Below are positions 44,405 to 53,813 of a stretch of DNA of 64,000 nucleotides, in pieces; positions within the stretch are counted from its first letter, which is position 1; each line of letters begins with the position of its first letter. Source of the stretch: Bacteroidia bacterium (GTDB lineage Bacteria > Bacteroidota > Bacteroidia > Chitinophagales > Saprospiraceae); the NCBI GenBank assembly GCA_030429045.1, contig JAUIEA010000001.1, positions 124,001-188,000 on the forward strand, written 5' to 3'. The translations under genes were made by a program, and so were the position numbers. Below the pieces are notes generated by a model. The model made no database searches and was not told the origin of the DNA. It worked only from the letters and a program-made list of their open reading frames with translations.

Positions 44405-45784
44405 TTAGTCAAACCCGTGCAGGGTTGCCGTTTCTTCTAATTGAGGAATGAGGATATTCTGTATCCCATCGTTTTGGAGGACTTCCGCAAAGGCCATCTG
44501 TTTGACACCCTGGTATTGATTGCTGATGAAGTCCCGCATTTCATCCCGGTCCCCGTGGGCGGAAAACGAGTCCATTTTTTCAACCCGGGCATTGATCTCC
44601 TTCCATTCGCCAAACACGCGCACCTTGTCATCGCCATTCCGCAAATACCACCCGGGTGTTCCCGGTGCGCAGTACCCGACCATCAGGAAGGTATTGCGGG
44701 CATTACTGATATTGTTATATAAATGGTGCTTGACCCGGCCAGCATTCATCATGCCGGAGGCACTGATGATCACACAAGAGCCCTTGACATTGTTCAGGGC
44801 TTTGGAAGACTGGGTACTTCGGGTAAATGTCAGGTTGCGGAAACCGAAAGGATTTGGATCGGCGATGAGATATTCGCTCAGTTCATCATCATAACATTCC
44901 GGATGCAGGGCATAGATCTCAGTTGCCCCGGTGGATAACGGGCTATCTACATAGACCGGAATCCTGGGGAGGAGTCCTTCATTTTCCATTTGATCCATCA
45001 TATAGATCAACTCCTGGGTCTTCCCAATACTGAACGCCGGGATGATCAGCTTGCCCTTGTTCTCTACCGTTTCCCTCAGAATGCGAAGGAAGCGATCTTT
45101 CTCATCCGGTTTTTCTTCATGAAGCCTGTCTCCATAGGTACTCTCACAGATGAGGTAGTCCACTTCGGGCATCGGTTGCGGGTCCCTCAGTATGGGTCTG
45201 TCCTTCCGGCCAATATCCCCGGTAAACCCGATGTGCACTGTCCGGTTTTTCTGTTTGACGCGCAGGGTCACATTGGCACTGCCCAGAATATGGCCTGCAT
45301 CCCGATACAGCACCTCAACATCGGGATGAATACGCATCCACTGATTGTAGGGGATGCCTACGAAGTTCCGCATCAGGTTCAGGACATCCTTCTGGGTGTA
45401 GAGGGGTTCACGAACCTTGTTTTCTTTTCCTCTCTTTTTATGCAGGCGATGATAGTACTTGGCATCCTGCTCCTGGATCTTGGCACTGTCCAGCAACATG
45501 AGGGTACACAACGACTGGGTCGCATGTGTTGCATAGATATAGCCGCGAAACCCGTCCTTGTACAATTTGGGCAGCCGGCCGCTGTGATCAATATGCGCAT
45601 GCGAGAGCAACACACAATTGATCTCCTGGGGATCAAACATCCAGGATTCATTAAACTGGAGCATCTCCTCATTCCGGCCCTGGTACATACCACAATCCAG
45701 GAGGATCTTGAATCCATCGTCCAATGTCAGTAAATGTGCACTTCCGGTCACCTCCCGTGCCGCGCCGCAAAATTGGATCTGCAT
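44405..45784 (-). CDS. MBL-fold/beta-CASP RNA-processing nuclease
   Basis: A 459-residue protein with the metallo-beta-lactamase motif SHAHIDH (61-67), the upstream Asp (LLDCGMYQ) and a beta-CASP domain ending PGTPGWYLR...H. The C-terminal region contains the RMBL-type segment ISAHGDRDEMRDFI. The family includes RNA exonuclease/endonuclease enzymes such as YSH1/CPSF-like bacterial proteins; the substrate is probably RNA. It heads the operon with the lipoprotein and DUF5723 genes, which gives no obvious functional link. Confidence 0.9.
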   Translation of the reverse strand: MQIQFCGAAREVTGSAHLLTLDDGFKILLDCGMYQGRNEEMLQFNESWMFDPQEINCVLLSHAHIDHSGRLPKLYKDGFRGYIYATHATQSLCTLMLLDSAKIQEQDAKYYHRLHKKRGKENKVREPLYTQKDVLNLMRNFVGIPYNQWMRIHPDVEVLYRDAGHILGSANVTLRVKQKNRTVHIGFTGDIGRKDRPILRDPQPMPEVDYLICESTYGDRLHEEKPDEKDRFLRILRETVENKGKLIIPAFSIGKTQELIYMMDQMENEGLLPRIPVYVDSPLSTGATEIYALHPECYDDELSEYLIADPNPFGFRNLTFTRSTQSSKALNNVKGSCVIISASGMMNAGRVKHHLYNNISNARNTFLMVGYCAPGTPGWYLRNGDDKVRVFGEWKEINARVEKMDSFSAHGDRDEMRDFISNQYQGVKQMAFAEVLQNDGIQNILIPQLEETATLHGFD

Positions 45785-46047
45785 AGTTTACGAATGTTGA
45801 ATCTGGGGTTTCGAAGATAGACAAATAGAGGCTTCTGAAAAATTTGCAAATTTTTGGTGTCACAAAAAATCCCGATTTTGAAGCCTTAATCGATTGAAAA
45901 GTTGAAAATTACATGTTCGAATTACTTCCAATTTCATGTTATCGCTGCAAGCACATTGTTCGTAATGATCTCCCAACCCTTTACTTTAACGAAATTTAAA
46001 TCTATACTTGCACTAAGGTTCAAACTATTATAACGCAGCATTGGGTC

Positions 46048-47400
46048 ATGTATACTTACTTGAATTGTCGTCTATTATATATAGCAGTATTTCTTGTTGT
46101 GTTTTTAGGGTCGTGTACACACGACCCTGTCATCACGATCGCTCCTCTGGATGAGGTCCTCCGTACGGAACTTGAACAAGTTTCACCGACAGGATCTATC
46201 GAATACTACATACTGCCGATGAGCAGTAACCTGTCACAAATTCCCCAAGATCCAAAAAATCCGCTCACCCCGGAAAAGGTCGCTCTCGGCAAGTTCCTGT
46301 TCTTTGAAACAGGTCTGGCTATTGAACCGAAGTATCCATCCGGACTGGGTACCTATTCCTGTGCCACCTGCCATACCCCGGAAGCCGGGTTTCGCATAGG
46401 CCGGGTCCAGGGGATCGCAGACGGCGGCATGGGTTTTGGCTTCCATGGTGACCAACGGTTGATGCATGATGATTATCAGGTCAGTGAACTGGATGTTCAG
46501 GGTATTCGTCCCTTATCCGTACTGAATGTCTGCATGGTGACCAATACCATGTGGGCAGGACCATTTGGTTCGGAAGGAAGTAATGTGGGTACGGAAGATC
46601 GCTGGACCGGCGACTTTGCCAGCAACTTCACTGGGTATAAGGCACTGGAGGCGCAGAATATTGTCGGCATGAAGACCCATCGACTGAACATCACTCCAGA
46701 GATGGCTGATGCTTTCGGATATACGGATCTCTTTCACAAGGCATTTTCCGAGTTCCCTGAAAACGAACGGATCACCCAACTCACGGCATCCCTGGCCATC
46801 TCTGCCTATTTGCGGACACTGACCACTACCCAGGCTCCCTTCCAGCGTTGGGTCCGTGGCTTTATGGATGAAATGACGGATGCCCAAAAACGGGGTGCCA
46901 TCCTCTTCTTTGACAAAGCCAACTGCGCCAGATGTCACTTTGAGCCCAACCTGGGATCCAATACTTTTCATGCCCTGGGTGTTTCCGATCTGTACGAATG
47001 TGTCGAAGCCGTCGGTACCGGGCCTCAGGAGGCTCGCAATATGGGCCGGTCTCTGTTTACCGGCAAGGACAGTGACCAATTTCGCTTCCGCGTTCCTCAA
47101 TTGTACAATCTGAAGAATGCGCCAGTCTATTTTCACGGTAGCAGCAAAACCTCACTGGAAGAGGTCATCGCCTACAAGTGTGCTGCGAAATCCGAGAATC
47201 CGAATGTTCCCGACGAGAAACTGTCGACCTTCTTCCAGCCACTCAACCTGACGGAGGATGAGCGCAAAGACCTTCTCGAGTTCATTCGCGACGGCCTGTA
47301 CGACTCACAGATCTCCCGTTTTGTCCCCACCAGTGTCGGTTCAGGGAATTGTTTCCCCAACAACGATCCCATCTCCAGGGCTGAATTGGGCTGCGAATAG
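46048..47400 (+). CDS. Diheme cytochrome c peroxidase/MauG-like lipoprotein
   Basis: A 450-residue protein with two CxxCH heme-binding motifs, C105-C108-H109 and C293-C296-H297, the spacing of bacterial diheme cytochrome c peroxidases and MauG-like oxidases. A lipobox at Cys23 (FLGSCTHD) suggests an anchored periplasmic protein. It probably reduces peroxide or oxidises a partner; the usual axial Met/His ligands cannot be judged with confidence. Upstream sequence is AT-rich without a clean TAnnTTTG box; a TATACTTG variant lies about 45 bases upstream. Stand-alone gene. Confidence 0.88.
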   Translation: MYTYLNCRLLYIAVFLVVFLGSCTHDPVITIAPLDEVLRTELEQVSPTGSIEYYILPMSSNLSQIPQDPKNPLTPEKVALGKFLFFETGLAIEPKYPSGLGTYSCATCHTPEAGFRIGRVQGIADGGMGFGFHGDQRLMHDDYQVSELDVQGIRPLSVLNVCMVTNTMWAGPFGSEGSNVGTEDRWTGDFASNFTGYKALEAQNIVGMKTHRLNITPEMADAFGYTDLFHKAFSEFPENERITQLTASLAISAYLRTLTTTQAPFQRWVRGFMDEMTDAQKRGAILFFDKANCARCHFEPNLGSNTFHALGVSDLYECVEAVGTGPQEARNMGRSLFTGKDSDQFRFRVPQLYNLKNAPVYFHGSSKTSLEEVIAYKCAAKSENPNVPDEKLSTFFQPLNLTEDERKDLLEFIRDGLYDSQISRFVPTSVGSGNCFPNNDPISRAELGCE

Positions 47401-47536
47401 GGCACAAATCCATATGCTGACATCCATGGAGTGGCCTTTAGTGCCTCCAAGGTGAACCATTCTCCAGCAGACCATTTCGGTATGGCAGAGATCGGGATAT
47501 CCGGTTTTCTCCACAACTTTGTGGCCACATTCCGCT

Positions 47537-48895
47537 ATGCACCGTACCTTTCTTTTCCTGTTCGGGGTGGCCCTGGGAATCTCGGGCTGCAAGACGGTCC
47601 AACCCCCTGCGCCACCGCAGTCTTATTCCATGTCTTTACCTTCGGTACCTGTTTCTACACTCTATGTACCCGTTCATCTGAACCGGGATGTACTGGAGTC
47701 CATGCTTCAACAAACCATACAGGACTTTGACCTCCAAAAGGTCAGTGGAGAGCAGGGTGGCCTGACCTGGAATGCCAGCCTGGCCGGAAAGGTGGGTCTC
47801 GACCTGAAAGGCCAGCAGATCAAGTCTACCATCCCGCTTGACATTGCCATCTTCAAGGACCTTGGTATCAGCACGTTTTCCGCATTCGGAGAGCTCGAAG
47901 TCACGCTCAGTACCCTGTATAATATTCGCCCGGACTGGTCGGTCCAGACCTATACCACCCTGGATGCTCATCGCTGGACCAGGAAGCCGGTGGCCCGCAT
48001 CGGTTCCTTCCAGTTACCGATTAGTGGCCTGACGGACCTGATCCTTCGATCCACCCAGAAACAAATGACCCGCAAGATCGACGAAGAGATCCAACAGGCC
48101 CTGGATCTTCGCGTCCTCCTCACTCCCTTATGGACGGCACTCAAGCGCCCCCGCCTGATCAGTGAATCCATGCAGATCTGGTTTCGTTTCGAACCCCAGG
48201 TGGCCGGGCTGGAGACCTTTCAGGAAGAGCATGGATCCTTGTCCTCGGCGGTTCACATCCAGGGACTGGCCCGGGTCAAAGCCGGGGGTGAGCCCGTATT
48301 GCTCCAGCCGGAAGCCCTTCCCGAATACGCCCTGGTCGAAAATCACCTGGACAGCCTGCGCATCATGATCCATACGGAAGTACCATACGAACAGGCGGAA
48401 CGGTTGGCCGAAGATCAGTTGATCGGCCAGTCCTTCAGCTCTGGTGGGAAGAAGGTGACGGTAGAAGGGATCGACCTCTATGGCCAGGGGACACACCTGA
48501 TCGCCTCGGTTCGGCTGGGTGGTGCCTACAAAGGCCAGGTGCACTTGCGCGGGCGGCCGGTGTTCAATCTGGAAGAAAACCAGATCGAGCTGGAGGAGTT
48601 TGACTTTGACCTCCAGACACGCAATGTACTCCATCGTTCAGCCGGATGGTTATTCAAAGGAAATATCCGGTCCTCCCTGGAGGAACAACTGCGGTTCCCC
48701 CTGGAAAACAACCTGAATATGGTCAAGGAGGAGATCAATGCGCAACTGAATAATGTCAAAGCCGGGCCCTGGATCAGGCTTTCCACTCCGGGTTTACATT
48801 TGTCGATGGAAGACATCGCCCTGACGCCGGAAGGCATGGCCCTCAACATCCTGTTATCGGGTCGGGTAGAGGTCCATTTGACGGCATTCAAATGA
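47537..48895 (+). CDS. DUF4403-like lipoprotein
   Basis: A 452-residue lipoprotein (lipobox Cys18 in ISGCKTVQ) of the DUF4403 family, as far as I recognise it: long amphipathic strands and repeated segments with PVHLNRDVLESML, IGSFQLPISGL and the C-terminal GMALNILLSGRVEVHL. These proteins are thought to form extended beta-structures that may bind lipids in the envelope; their function is not established. ATG 47537 was chosen because it precedes the signal peptide. An imperfect -7 box CAACTTTG lies 15 bases upstream. Confidence 0.8.
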   Translation: MHRTFLFLFGVALGISGCKTVQPPAPPQSYSMSLPSVPVSTLYVPVHLNRDVLESMLQQTIQDFDLQKVSGEQGGLTWNASLAGKVGLDLKGQQIKSTIPLDIAIFKDLGISTFSAFGELEVTLSTLYNIRPDWSVQTYTTLDAHRWTRKPVARIGSFQLPISGLTDLILRSTQKQMTRKIDEEIQQALDLRVLLTPLWTALKRPRLISESMQIWFRFEPQVAGLETFQEEHGSLSSAVHIQGLARVKAGGEPVLLQPEALPEYALVENHLDSLRIMIHTEVPYEQAERLAEDQLIGQSFSSGGKKVTVEGIDLYGQGTHLIASVRLGGAYKGQVHLRGRPVFNLEENQIELEEFDFDLQTRNVLHRSAGWLFKGNIRSSLEEQLRFPLENNLNMVKEEINAQLNNVKAGPWIRLSTPGLHLSMEDIALTPEGMALNILLSGRVEVHLTAFK

Positions 48896-48980
48896 TCACC
48901 TGGTTTTCCATCGCTGGCCCCTCTGGTCTTCCGTGGGAGGAATGAAGGGAAAACACCAACAAAACCTGACCTCCAGGCGT

Positions 48981-48988
48981 TATCTTTG
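48981..48988 (+). promoter_or_regulatory. TAnnTTTG -7 box for the mutL operon
   Basis: TATCTTTG followed by GAC and then ATG at 48992, a gap of three bases. It is the shortest leader in the window and precedes the small gene before mutL. Confidence 0.5.
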
Positions 48989-48991
48989 GAC

Positions 48992-49297
48992 ATGTTCCGA
49001 AAGCAACCCAAACCCAGACCATTTGATTACCGGCCCCGGTATTATGATCCGGACAAGTCCTTCCTGGCAGATCATCTGCCTGCTGCCAAGAGCGGAGATG
49101 CCCGGGTGGATGCCATGAAAAGTCGGATCTCCCGACAGTTCAGGAGCGGCGATTCCTCCGGTTCATTTCGGACGGATACTCAACGGCAGATCAAGCGTTC
49201 AAATCGCATTCTGATCATCGTTCTGGGCCTGTTGCTCATCGGTGCATATTGGTTTCTTACTGTACATTTGCCGCGAATTCTAGCGGTTATTGAATAA
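48992..49297 (+). CDS. Small C-terminally anchored membrane protein before mutL
   Basis: A 101-residue protein with a basic, Pro/Tyr-rich N-terminus (RPFDYRPRYYDPD), a charged middle and one hydrophobic segment near the C-terminus (about 74-92, ILIIVLGLLLIGAYWFL). The FDYxPRYYDP motif is shared by small Bacteroidota proteins often found before mutL, but no function is known. A leaderless start is likely, as the promoter box is three bases upstream. It lies six bases before mutL. Confidence 0.75.
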   Translation: MFRKQPKPRPFDYRPRYYDPDKSFLADHLPAAKSGDARVDAMKSRISRQFRSGDSSGSFRTDTQRQIKRSNRILIIVLGLLLIGAYWFLTVHLPRILAVIE

Positions 49298-49303
49298 TCC
49301 TTC

Positions 49304-51145
49304 ATGGGCGATATCATCAAACTTCTTCCAGATGCCATCGCCAATCAGATTGCAGCCGGAGAGGTTATACAGCGGCCAGCATCTGTGGTGAAAGAACTAC
49401 TGGAAAATGCCTTGGATGCCGGCTCAACCCGCATTCAGCTCATCCTGAAAGATGGTGGAAAACAACTCATCCAGGTTGTGGATGATGGTTGCGGCATGTC
49501 CGTGACCGACGCCCGAATGAGCTTTGAGCGGCATGCGACCTCCAAGATCCGCAGTGCCGATGACCTCTTCCACATCCGAACGATGGGATTCAGGGGTGAA
49601 GCCCTGGCCTCCATAGCTTCTGTCGCCCAGGTCGAATTGCGCACCCGACGCCAGGAAGACACTCTGGGCACCCGTATTCTTATCGAGGGAACCACCATCA
49701 AAGCACAGGAAGACTGTGCCACCACGCCAGGCACCAACCTCTCGGTCAGGAACCTCTTCTACAATGTCCCGGCACGACGCAAATTTCTCAAGTCCGACTC
49801 CGTGGAGATGCGGCATATCCTCGAGGAATTCCAGCGGACAGCCATTGCCCATCCGGACATTCATTTTGCCCTGCACCACAACGATCAGGAAGTCTATCAC
49901 CTTCCTCCGGCCAATCAGCGGCAGCGCGTAGTAGCCGTCTTGGGCCCGAACAGTAACAAAAAGATGATCCCCGTCGAAGAGGATGCGGATCGGCTGTTCA
50001 TTTCCGGATTCGTAGGCCGACCGGAGGCCGCCAAGAAGTCGCGGGGAGAGCAATACCTCTATGTCAACCGACGCTTTATTCGCAGTGGATACCTGCATCA
50101 TGCCATCCTCAGCGCTTTTGAAGAACTGATCGGGGATGATCAACACCCGCTTTATGTTCTTTTCCTGGACATCGACCCCGAACGAATTGATGTCAACGTC
50201 CATCCGACCAAACACGAGATCAAGTTTGAAGATGAACGACTGATCTACCATTTTGTCAAGGTCTCTGTCCGGCACGCACTCGGCCAGTATCACATCGTCC
50301 CCACCCTGGATTTCGAACCGGATCACTCTGTGGCTTCTTCCAAATTTGCGCCGGGCACGACTTCCGGGATGCGGGAAAAGAGCATTTCGAACATCAACCA
50401 GACCCAACGATCCGCTGCATCAAAGGACTGGCAGGAGCTGTTCACCGTCTTGCAGCAACCCCTTGAAGCGGAAAACCCCAATGCCTCGCTGGGACTGGAT
50501 GACCCGCTCGCCCCGGCCGTCACCCTGAAAAGCGGTCCCGCAGAAGGAGAGCAGCTTTCTACCCATTCCGGCGAACGGACGCCGACAAAGCCCTATCAGA
50601 TCCATCAATCCTATATCCTGACCCCGATCAAGTCGGGATTCATCCTGATCGATCAGAAATCCGCCCACGAACGGATCCTGTACGAACAATATCTCGAGCA
50701 GCTACAGGGGCAACCGGCCCGGATCCAGAAAGAACTCTTCCCGCGGACCATCGAACTCAATCCGGTGGATGGCCAGGTCATCCGCAGCCTGCTGGCCGAC
50801 CTGTTACAGCTGGGCTTCGACCTCCAGGAATTCGGTCAGAACACCTTTATCCTCCACGGAGTGCCGGCCAACCTTCTCCCCGGGCAGGATGCCCTGACCC
50901 TGATCCATCGCCTGCTGGAACAACACAAACAGGATCACCCCCTCAAAGCCGGCAACCAGGAAGCCCTGGCCATGAGTCTGGCCCGACAGGCGGCCTATCG
51001 GCGCGGTACGCCCCTGGATGAAGATGCCATGCAAAACCTCATCGACCGGCTCTTTGCCTGCTCCACACCGTATAAAAGCCCCAGGGGTCGGCACTGTTTC
51101 ATTACCTACGAACTGGAGGAGCTTTCCAAACGTTTCTCCGGTTAA
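49304..51145 (+). CDS. mutL: DNA mismatch repair protein MutL
   Basis: MutL is the ATPase that links mismatch recognition to strand removal. The 613-residue protein has the GHKL motifs IAAGEVIQRPASVVKELLENALDAG near the N-terminus, DDGCGM and GFRGEALASI. In the C-terminal half, the endonuclease metal motif DQHA(x2)E(x4)E appears as DQKSAHERILYE (450-461) with His-Ala changed to Lys-Ser, and the C-terminal CPHGRP-like motif is replaced by SPRGRHC. So strand nicking may be altered or absent. It lies six bases after the small membrane protein gene and is followed by rhomboid genes. Confidence 0.96.
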   Translation: MGDIIKLLPDAIANQIAAGEVIQRPASVVKELLENALDAGSTRIQLILKDGGKQLIQVVDDGCGMSVTDARMSFERHATSKIRSADDLFHIRTMGFRGEALASIASVAQVELRTRRQEDTLGTRILIEGTTIKAQEDCATTPGTNLSVRNLFYNVPARRKFLKSDSVEMRHILEEFQRTAIAHPDIHFALHHNDQEVYHLPPANQRQRVVAVLGPNSNKKMIPVEEDADRLFISGFVGRPEAAKKSRGEQYLYVNRRFIRSGYLHHAILSAFEELIGDDQHPLYVLFLDIDPERIDVNVHPTKHEIKFEDERLIYHFVKVSVRHALGQYHIVPTLDFEPDHSVASSKFAPGTTSGMREKSISNINQTQRSAASKDWQELFTVLQQPLEAENPNASLGLDDPLAPAVTLKSGPAEGEQLSTHSGERTPTKPYQIHQSYILTPIKSGFILIDQKSAHERILYEQYLEQLQGQPARIQKELFPRTIELNPVDGQVIRSLLADLLQLGFDLQEFGQNTFILHGVPANLLPGQDALTLIHRLLEQHKQDHPLKAGNQEALAMSLARQAAYRRGTPLDEDAMQNLIDRLFACSTPYKSPRGRHCFITYELEELSKRFSG

Positions 51146-51184
51146 CCTATCTTCCACCCCATAACCGGAACCAATCAGCACTAC

Positions 51185-51793
51185 ATGAACAGTATTACTC
51201 CTGTCGTCAAACACCTCCTGGTCATCAACGTGCTGATGTTTATCGGTACCCTGTGGATGGGTGACAGCCGTCTGATGTTGGCCGCCTTCTATCCTGTTTC
51301 GGATCTGTTCCAGCCCTATCAGCTGATCACCTACATGTTTATGCATGCCGACATGGGTCACCTCTTCTTCAATATGTTTGGACTCTACATGTTTGGGCCC
51401 CCCCTGGAGATGGTTTGGGGACCGAAAAAATTCCTGCTGTACTATTTCATCACCGGATTCGGAGCATTGGCCCTCCACTTCCTGGTCAAGTATATCGACC
51501 TGCATTACATGAACGGTGCTGCATCCAGTATCAATATCCCGGTATTGGGGGCCTCGGGGTCGATATTCGGGGTATTGACCGGCTTCGGAGTCCTTTTCCC
51601 CCATCAGCGTCTGATGTTACTGTTCCCGCCCATTCCCATCAAAGCAGGGCTGCTGGTGATCCTGTATGCAGGTCTGGAACTGTTCCTGGGGCTGGGTAAT
51701 TTTGAATCCGGAGTGGCCCATTTTGCACACCTGGGTGGGGCTCTTTCCGGGTTTTTGATGATCCTTTACTGGCAAGGTTTTCGATTGCGCTAA
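51185..51793 (+). CDS. Rhomboid intramembrane serine protease (first copy)
   Basis: A 202-residue membrane protein with six helices. It has the catalytic Ser125 in GASGSIFG, His182 in HFAHLGG, and the N-terminal HADMGHLFFNM (His54/His59/Asn63) of rhomboids. It cleaves single-span proteins inside the membrane; the substrate is unknown. It sits 39 bases after mutL and 21 bases before a second rhomboid, an arrangement common in Bacteroidota. Confidence 0.92.
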   Translation: MNSITPVVKHLLVINVLMFIGTLWMGDSRLMLAAFYPVSDLFQPYQLITYMFMHADMGHLFFNMFGLYMFGPPLEMVWGPKKFLLYYFITGFGALALHFLVKYIDLHYMNGAASSINIPVLGASGSIFGVLTGFGVLFPHQRLMLLFPPIPIKAGLLVILYAGLELFLGLGNFESGVAHFAHLGGALSGFLMILYWQGFRLR

Positions 51794-51801
51794 ACCAAGA
51801 C

Positions 51802-51809
51802 TAACTTTA
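51802..51809 (+). promoter_or_regulatory. Near-consensus -7 box before second rhomboid
   Basis: TAACTTTA (one mismatch to TAnnTTTG), five bases before ATG 51815. It may give an internal promoter for the rhomboid-EEP part. Confidence 0.25.
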
Positions 51810-51814
51810 CTCAC

Positions 51815-52732
51815 ATGCTCCAATCGATCCTGGATGATGTCCGCCGGGAGTTCCGCATGGGGAACATGGTGACCCGACTGGTCATCATCAACATCGTCGG
51901 CTTTCTGCTGATCAATCTGGTTCGATTGATCTTCTGGCTGAGCAATGCCGGAGCAGTACACCCCCTCTACTTCCAGATCCGTAAGTTTCTCACTCTGTCT
52001 TCCGAACCCTGGTTCGACCTGACCCATCCCTGGGTACTGATCACCAGTATTTTCCTCCACGAAGGATTCTGGCACCTCCTCTGGAATATGTTGTTTCTCT
52101 TCTGGTTTGGCCGGATCGTCGGCGATCTGATCGGCAACCACCGCGTCATGCCCATTTATGTCCTCGGCGGTGTGTTCGCCGGACTGATCTTTATTCTCAG
52201 TGCACAGTTTCTGGCCTTTGGCAACCATGGAGAAGTGTATGCCCTCGGTGCATCCGGAGCGGTTATGGCCCTCGTGGTGGCAGCTGGTATGATCGCACCC
52301 GATTATGGCCTGCACCTGATCCTGATCGGGGAGGTCAAACTCAAATACGTCGTCGCTGTATTAGTCGTGCTCGATCTGCTCAGCCTGGCGAATGACACCA
52401 ATACAGGGGGGCATTTTGCACATCTCGGTGGTGCCTTCTTTGGCTACCTCTTTATCATCCTTTTACGAGAAGGTGTGGATCTCAGTACCTGGGTGAACAA
52501 GTGGACCGCCGCATTCGGAGCCCTGTTTCAGAATCGCCCTGCCAAGCGTAAAGGCCCCCGACTGGTGTATGTTCAGGATCCCCCTGCCTCCCGGGAGAAA
52601 AAGTCCCGCACCCGGGTGGAAAACCCGCAGAAAAAACTGGACGCCATCCTCGAAAAGATCAAACAGAAAGGGATCGATTCTCTCACTGATGAGGAACGTG
52701 ATTTCCTTGAAAATCAGAGTGCGGATTCGTGA
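51815..52732 (+). CDS. Rhomboid intramembrane serine protease (second copy) with C-terminal tail
   Basis: A 305-residue rhomboid with Ser148 in GASGAVMA and His203 in GGHFAHLGG. The membrane core (about 20-218) is followed by a hydrophilic cytoplasmic tail of some 85 residues ending with LDAILEKIKQKGIDSLTDEERDFLENQS, which matches the small tail domain found on many Bacteroidota rhomboids. The first copy lacks this tail, so the pair may differ in regulation or partners. Its TGA overlaps the next gene's GTG by four bases. Confidence 0.92.
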   Translation: MLQSILDDVRREFRMGNMVTRLVIINIVGFLLINLVRLIFWLSNAGAVHPLYFQIRKFLTLSSEPWFDLTHPWVLITSIFLHEGFWHLLWNMLFLFWFGRIVGDLIGNHRVMPIYVLGGVFAGLIFILSAQFLAFGNHGEVYALGASGAVMALVVAAGMIAPDYGLHLILIGEVKLKYVVAVLVVLDLLSLANDTNTGGHFAHLGGAFFGYLFIILLREGVDLSTWVNKWTAAFGALFQNRPAKRKGPRLVYVQDPPASREKKSRTRVENPQKKLDAILEKIKQKGIDSLTDEERDFLENQSADS

Positions 52733-53778
52733 GAAAATCATCGTTTTTTTTCATCCCCTTTACCCTGATCGTCAGCCTTCTCATGGGTCTTACCCTGATG
52801 GCGCCCTGGGTTTCTCCCCAGATCTTCTGGCCAGCCCTGTTTGCCGCCTATGGTTTTGTCTATCTCTTTCCCTTGTTGATCATCTGCCTGATCTACTGGC
52901 TGCGACCTCCGCGTCGCTGGGCCCTGCTCCCGGCACTCCTCCTTCTCCTGAGCATCCCCGGTCTGAACCGACATCTTCAATGGGGTGGCTCTGCTTCCAA
53001 CTCATCCTCGCCCAAAGGTGTGGTGATCGCCACGCTGAATGCCTATTCCCTGCATAAACTCAAGCAGGACAAAAAAAACACCGTTGTGGTGGACCGGACC
53101 AAATCGGCCGACCTCTTCCCAAAAGGCATGCAGCCAGATATCGTCTGTCTGCAGGAAGTTCCCCTGGTCTATCAACCGCGTGGTCCCGACTGGGGCATAT
53201 CCAACAGCTTTCTCTTTCGACACAAAAACTCTCTGATCGTCAGCCGATATCCCATTGACACCAAGGGAAAGAAGTCATTTGAAGGCAGTGGAAACAGTAT
53301 CTCCTGGGCAGATATCACCACACCCATCGGGCCGATCCGGGTGTTTAATGTCCATCTCCAGTCCAACCGGATCAGTCAGGATGCTGATCATCTGGCCCAG
53401 GCACCGATGGATGAGGCCAAGACCTGGTCTGGCTGGAAGAAGGTGTTGCGTAAGGTGCGCAACTCTACCCGGCTTCGGGAAGAACAGGCCCGCTGGCTGG
53501 CGGATGCCGTCAGACAAAGCCCCCACCCGACCCTGGTGGCCGGGGATTTTAATGACACGCCCCAATCCTATGCCTATCGGATCATCCGAAAGGGCCTGAA
53601 AGACAGTTTCGAACACGGTGGCTCCGGTTTTGGTACTACTTTTGCCGGCCGGATACCCGGACTTAGGATCGATTTTATCCTGGCTTCTGAAGACCTGGAG
53701 GTGATTGACCACCAGGTGTCTCCCGTCCGGTACAGCGATCACTATCCGGTGTTGTCCCGGGTGATCAAAGCCGATTGA
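52729..53778 (+). CDS. Membrane-anchored endonuclease/exonuclease/phosphatase family protein
   Basis: A 349-residue protein with three hydrophobic segments at the N-terminus (about 4-24, 32-57, 62-80) and a C-terminal EEP hydrolase domain: CLQEVP with the metal-binding Glu, GDFNDTP, RIDFILAS and SDHYPV. EEP enzymes act on nucleic acids, lipids or phosphoesters, so the substrate cannot be read from the sequence. It starts at GTG 52729, overlapping the rhomboid stop (GTGA), and is probably part of the same operon. Confidence 0.9.
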   Translation: MRKSSFFFIPFTLIVSLLMGLTLMAPWVSPQIFWPALFAAYGFVYLFPLLIICLIYWLRPPRRWALLPALLLLLSIPGLNRHLQWGGSASNSSSPKGVVIATLNAYSLHKLKQDKKNTVVVDRTKSADLFPKGMQPDIVCLQEVPLVYQPRGPDWGISNSFLFRHKNSLIVSRYPIDTKGKKSFEGSGNSISWADITTPIGPIRVFNVHLQSNRISQDADHLAQAPMDEAKTWSGWKKVLRKVRNSTRLREEQARWLADAVRQSPHPTLVAGDFNDTPQSYAYRIIRKGLKDSFEHGGSGFGTTFAGRIPGLRIDFILASEDLEVIDHQVSPVRYSDHYPVLSRVIKAD

Positions 53779-53801
53779 ACCGATTCCTCTGCCGGAAATA
53801 C

Positions 53802-53809
53802 TAATTTTG
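53802..53809 (+). promoter_or_regulatory. TAnnTTTG -7 box for cysS
   Basis: TAATTTTG followed by CCCC and ATG at 53814, a four-base gap. A TTG at 53775-53777 lies 24 bases upstream of the box. Confidence 0.5.
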
Positions 53810-53813
53810 CCCC

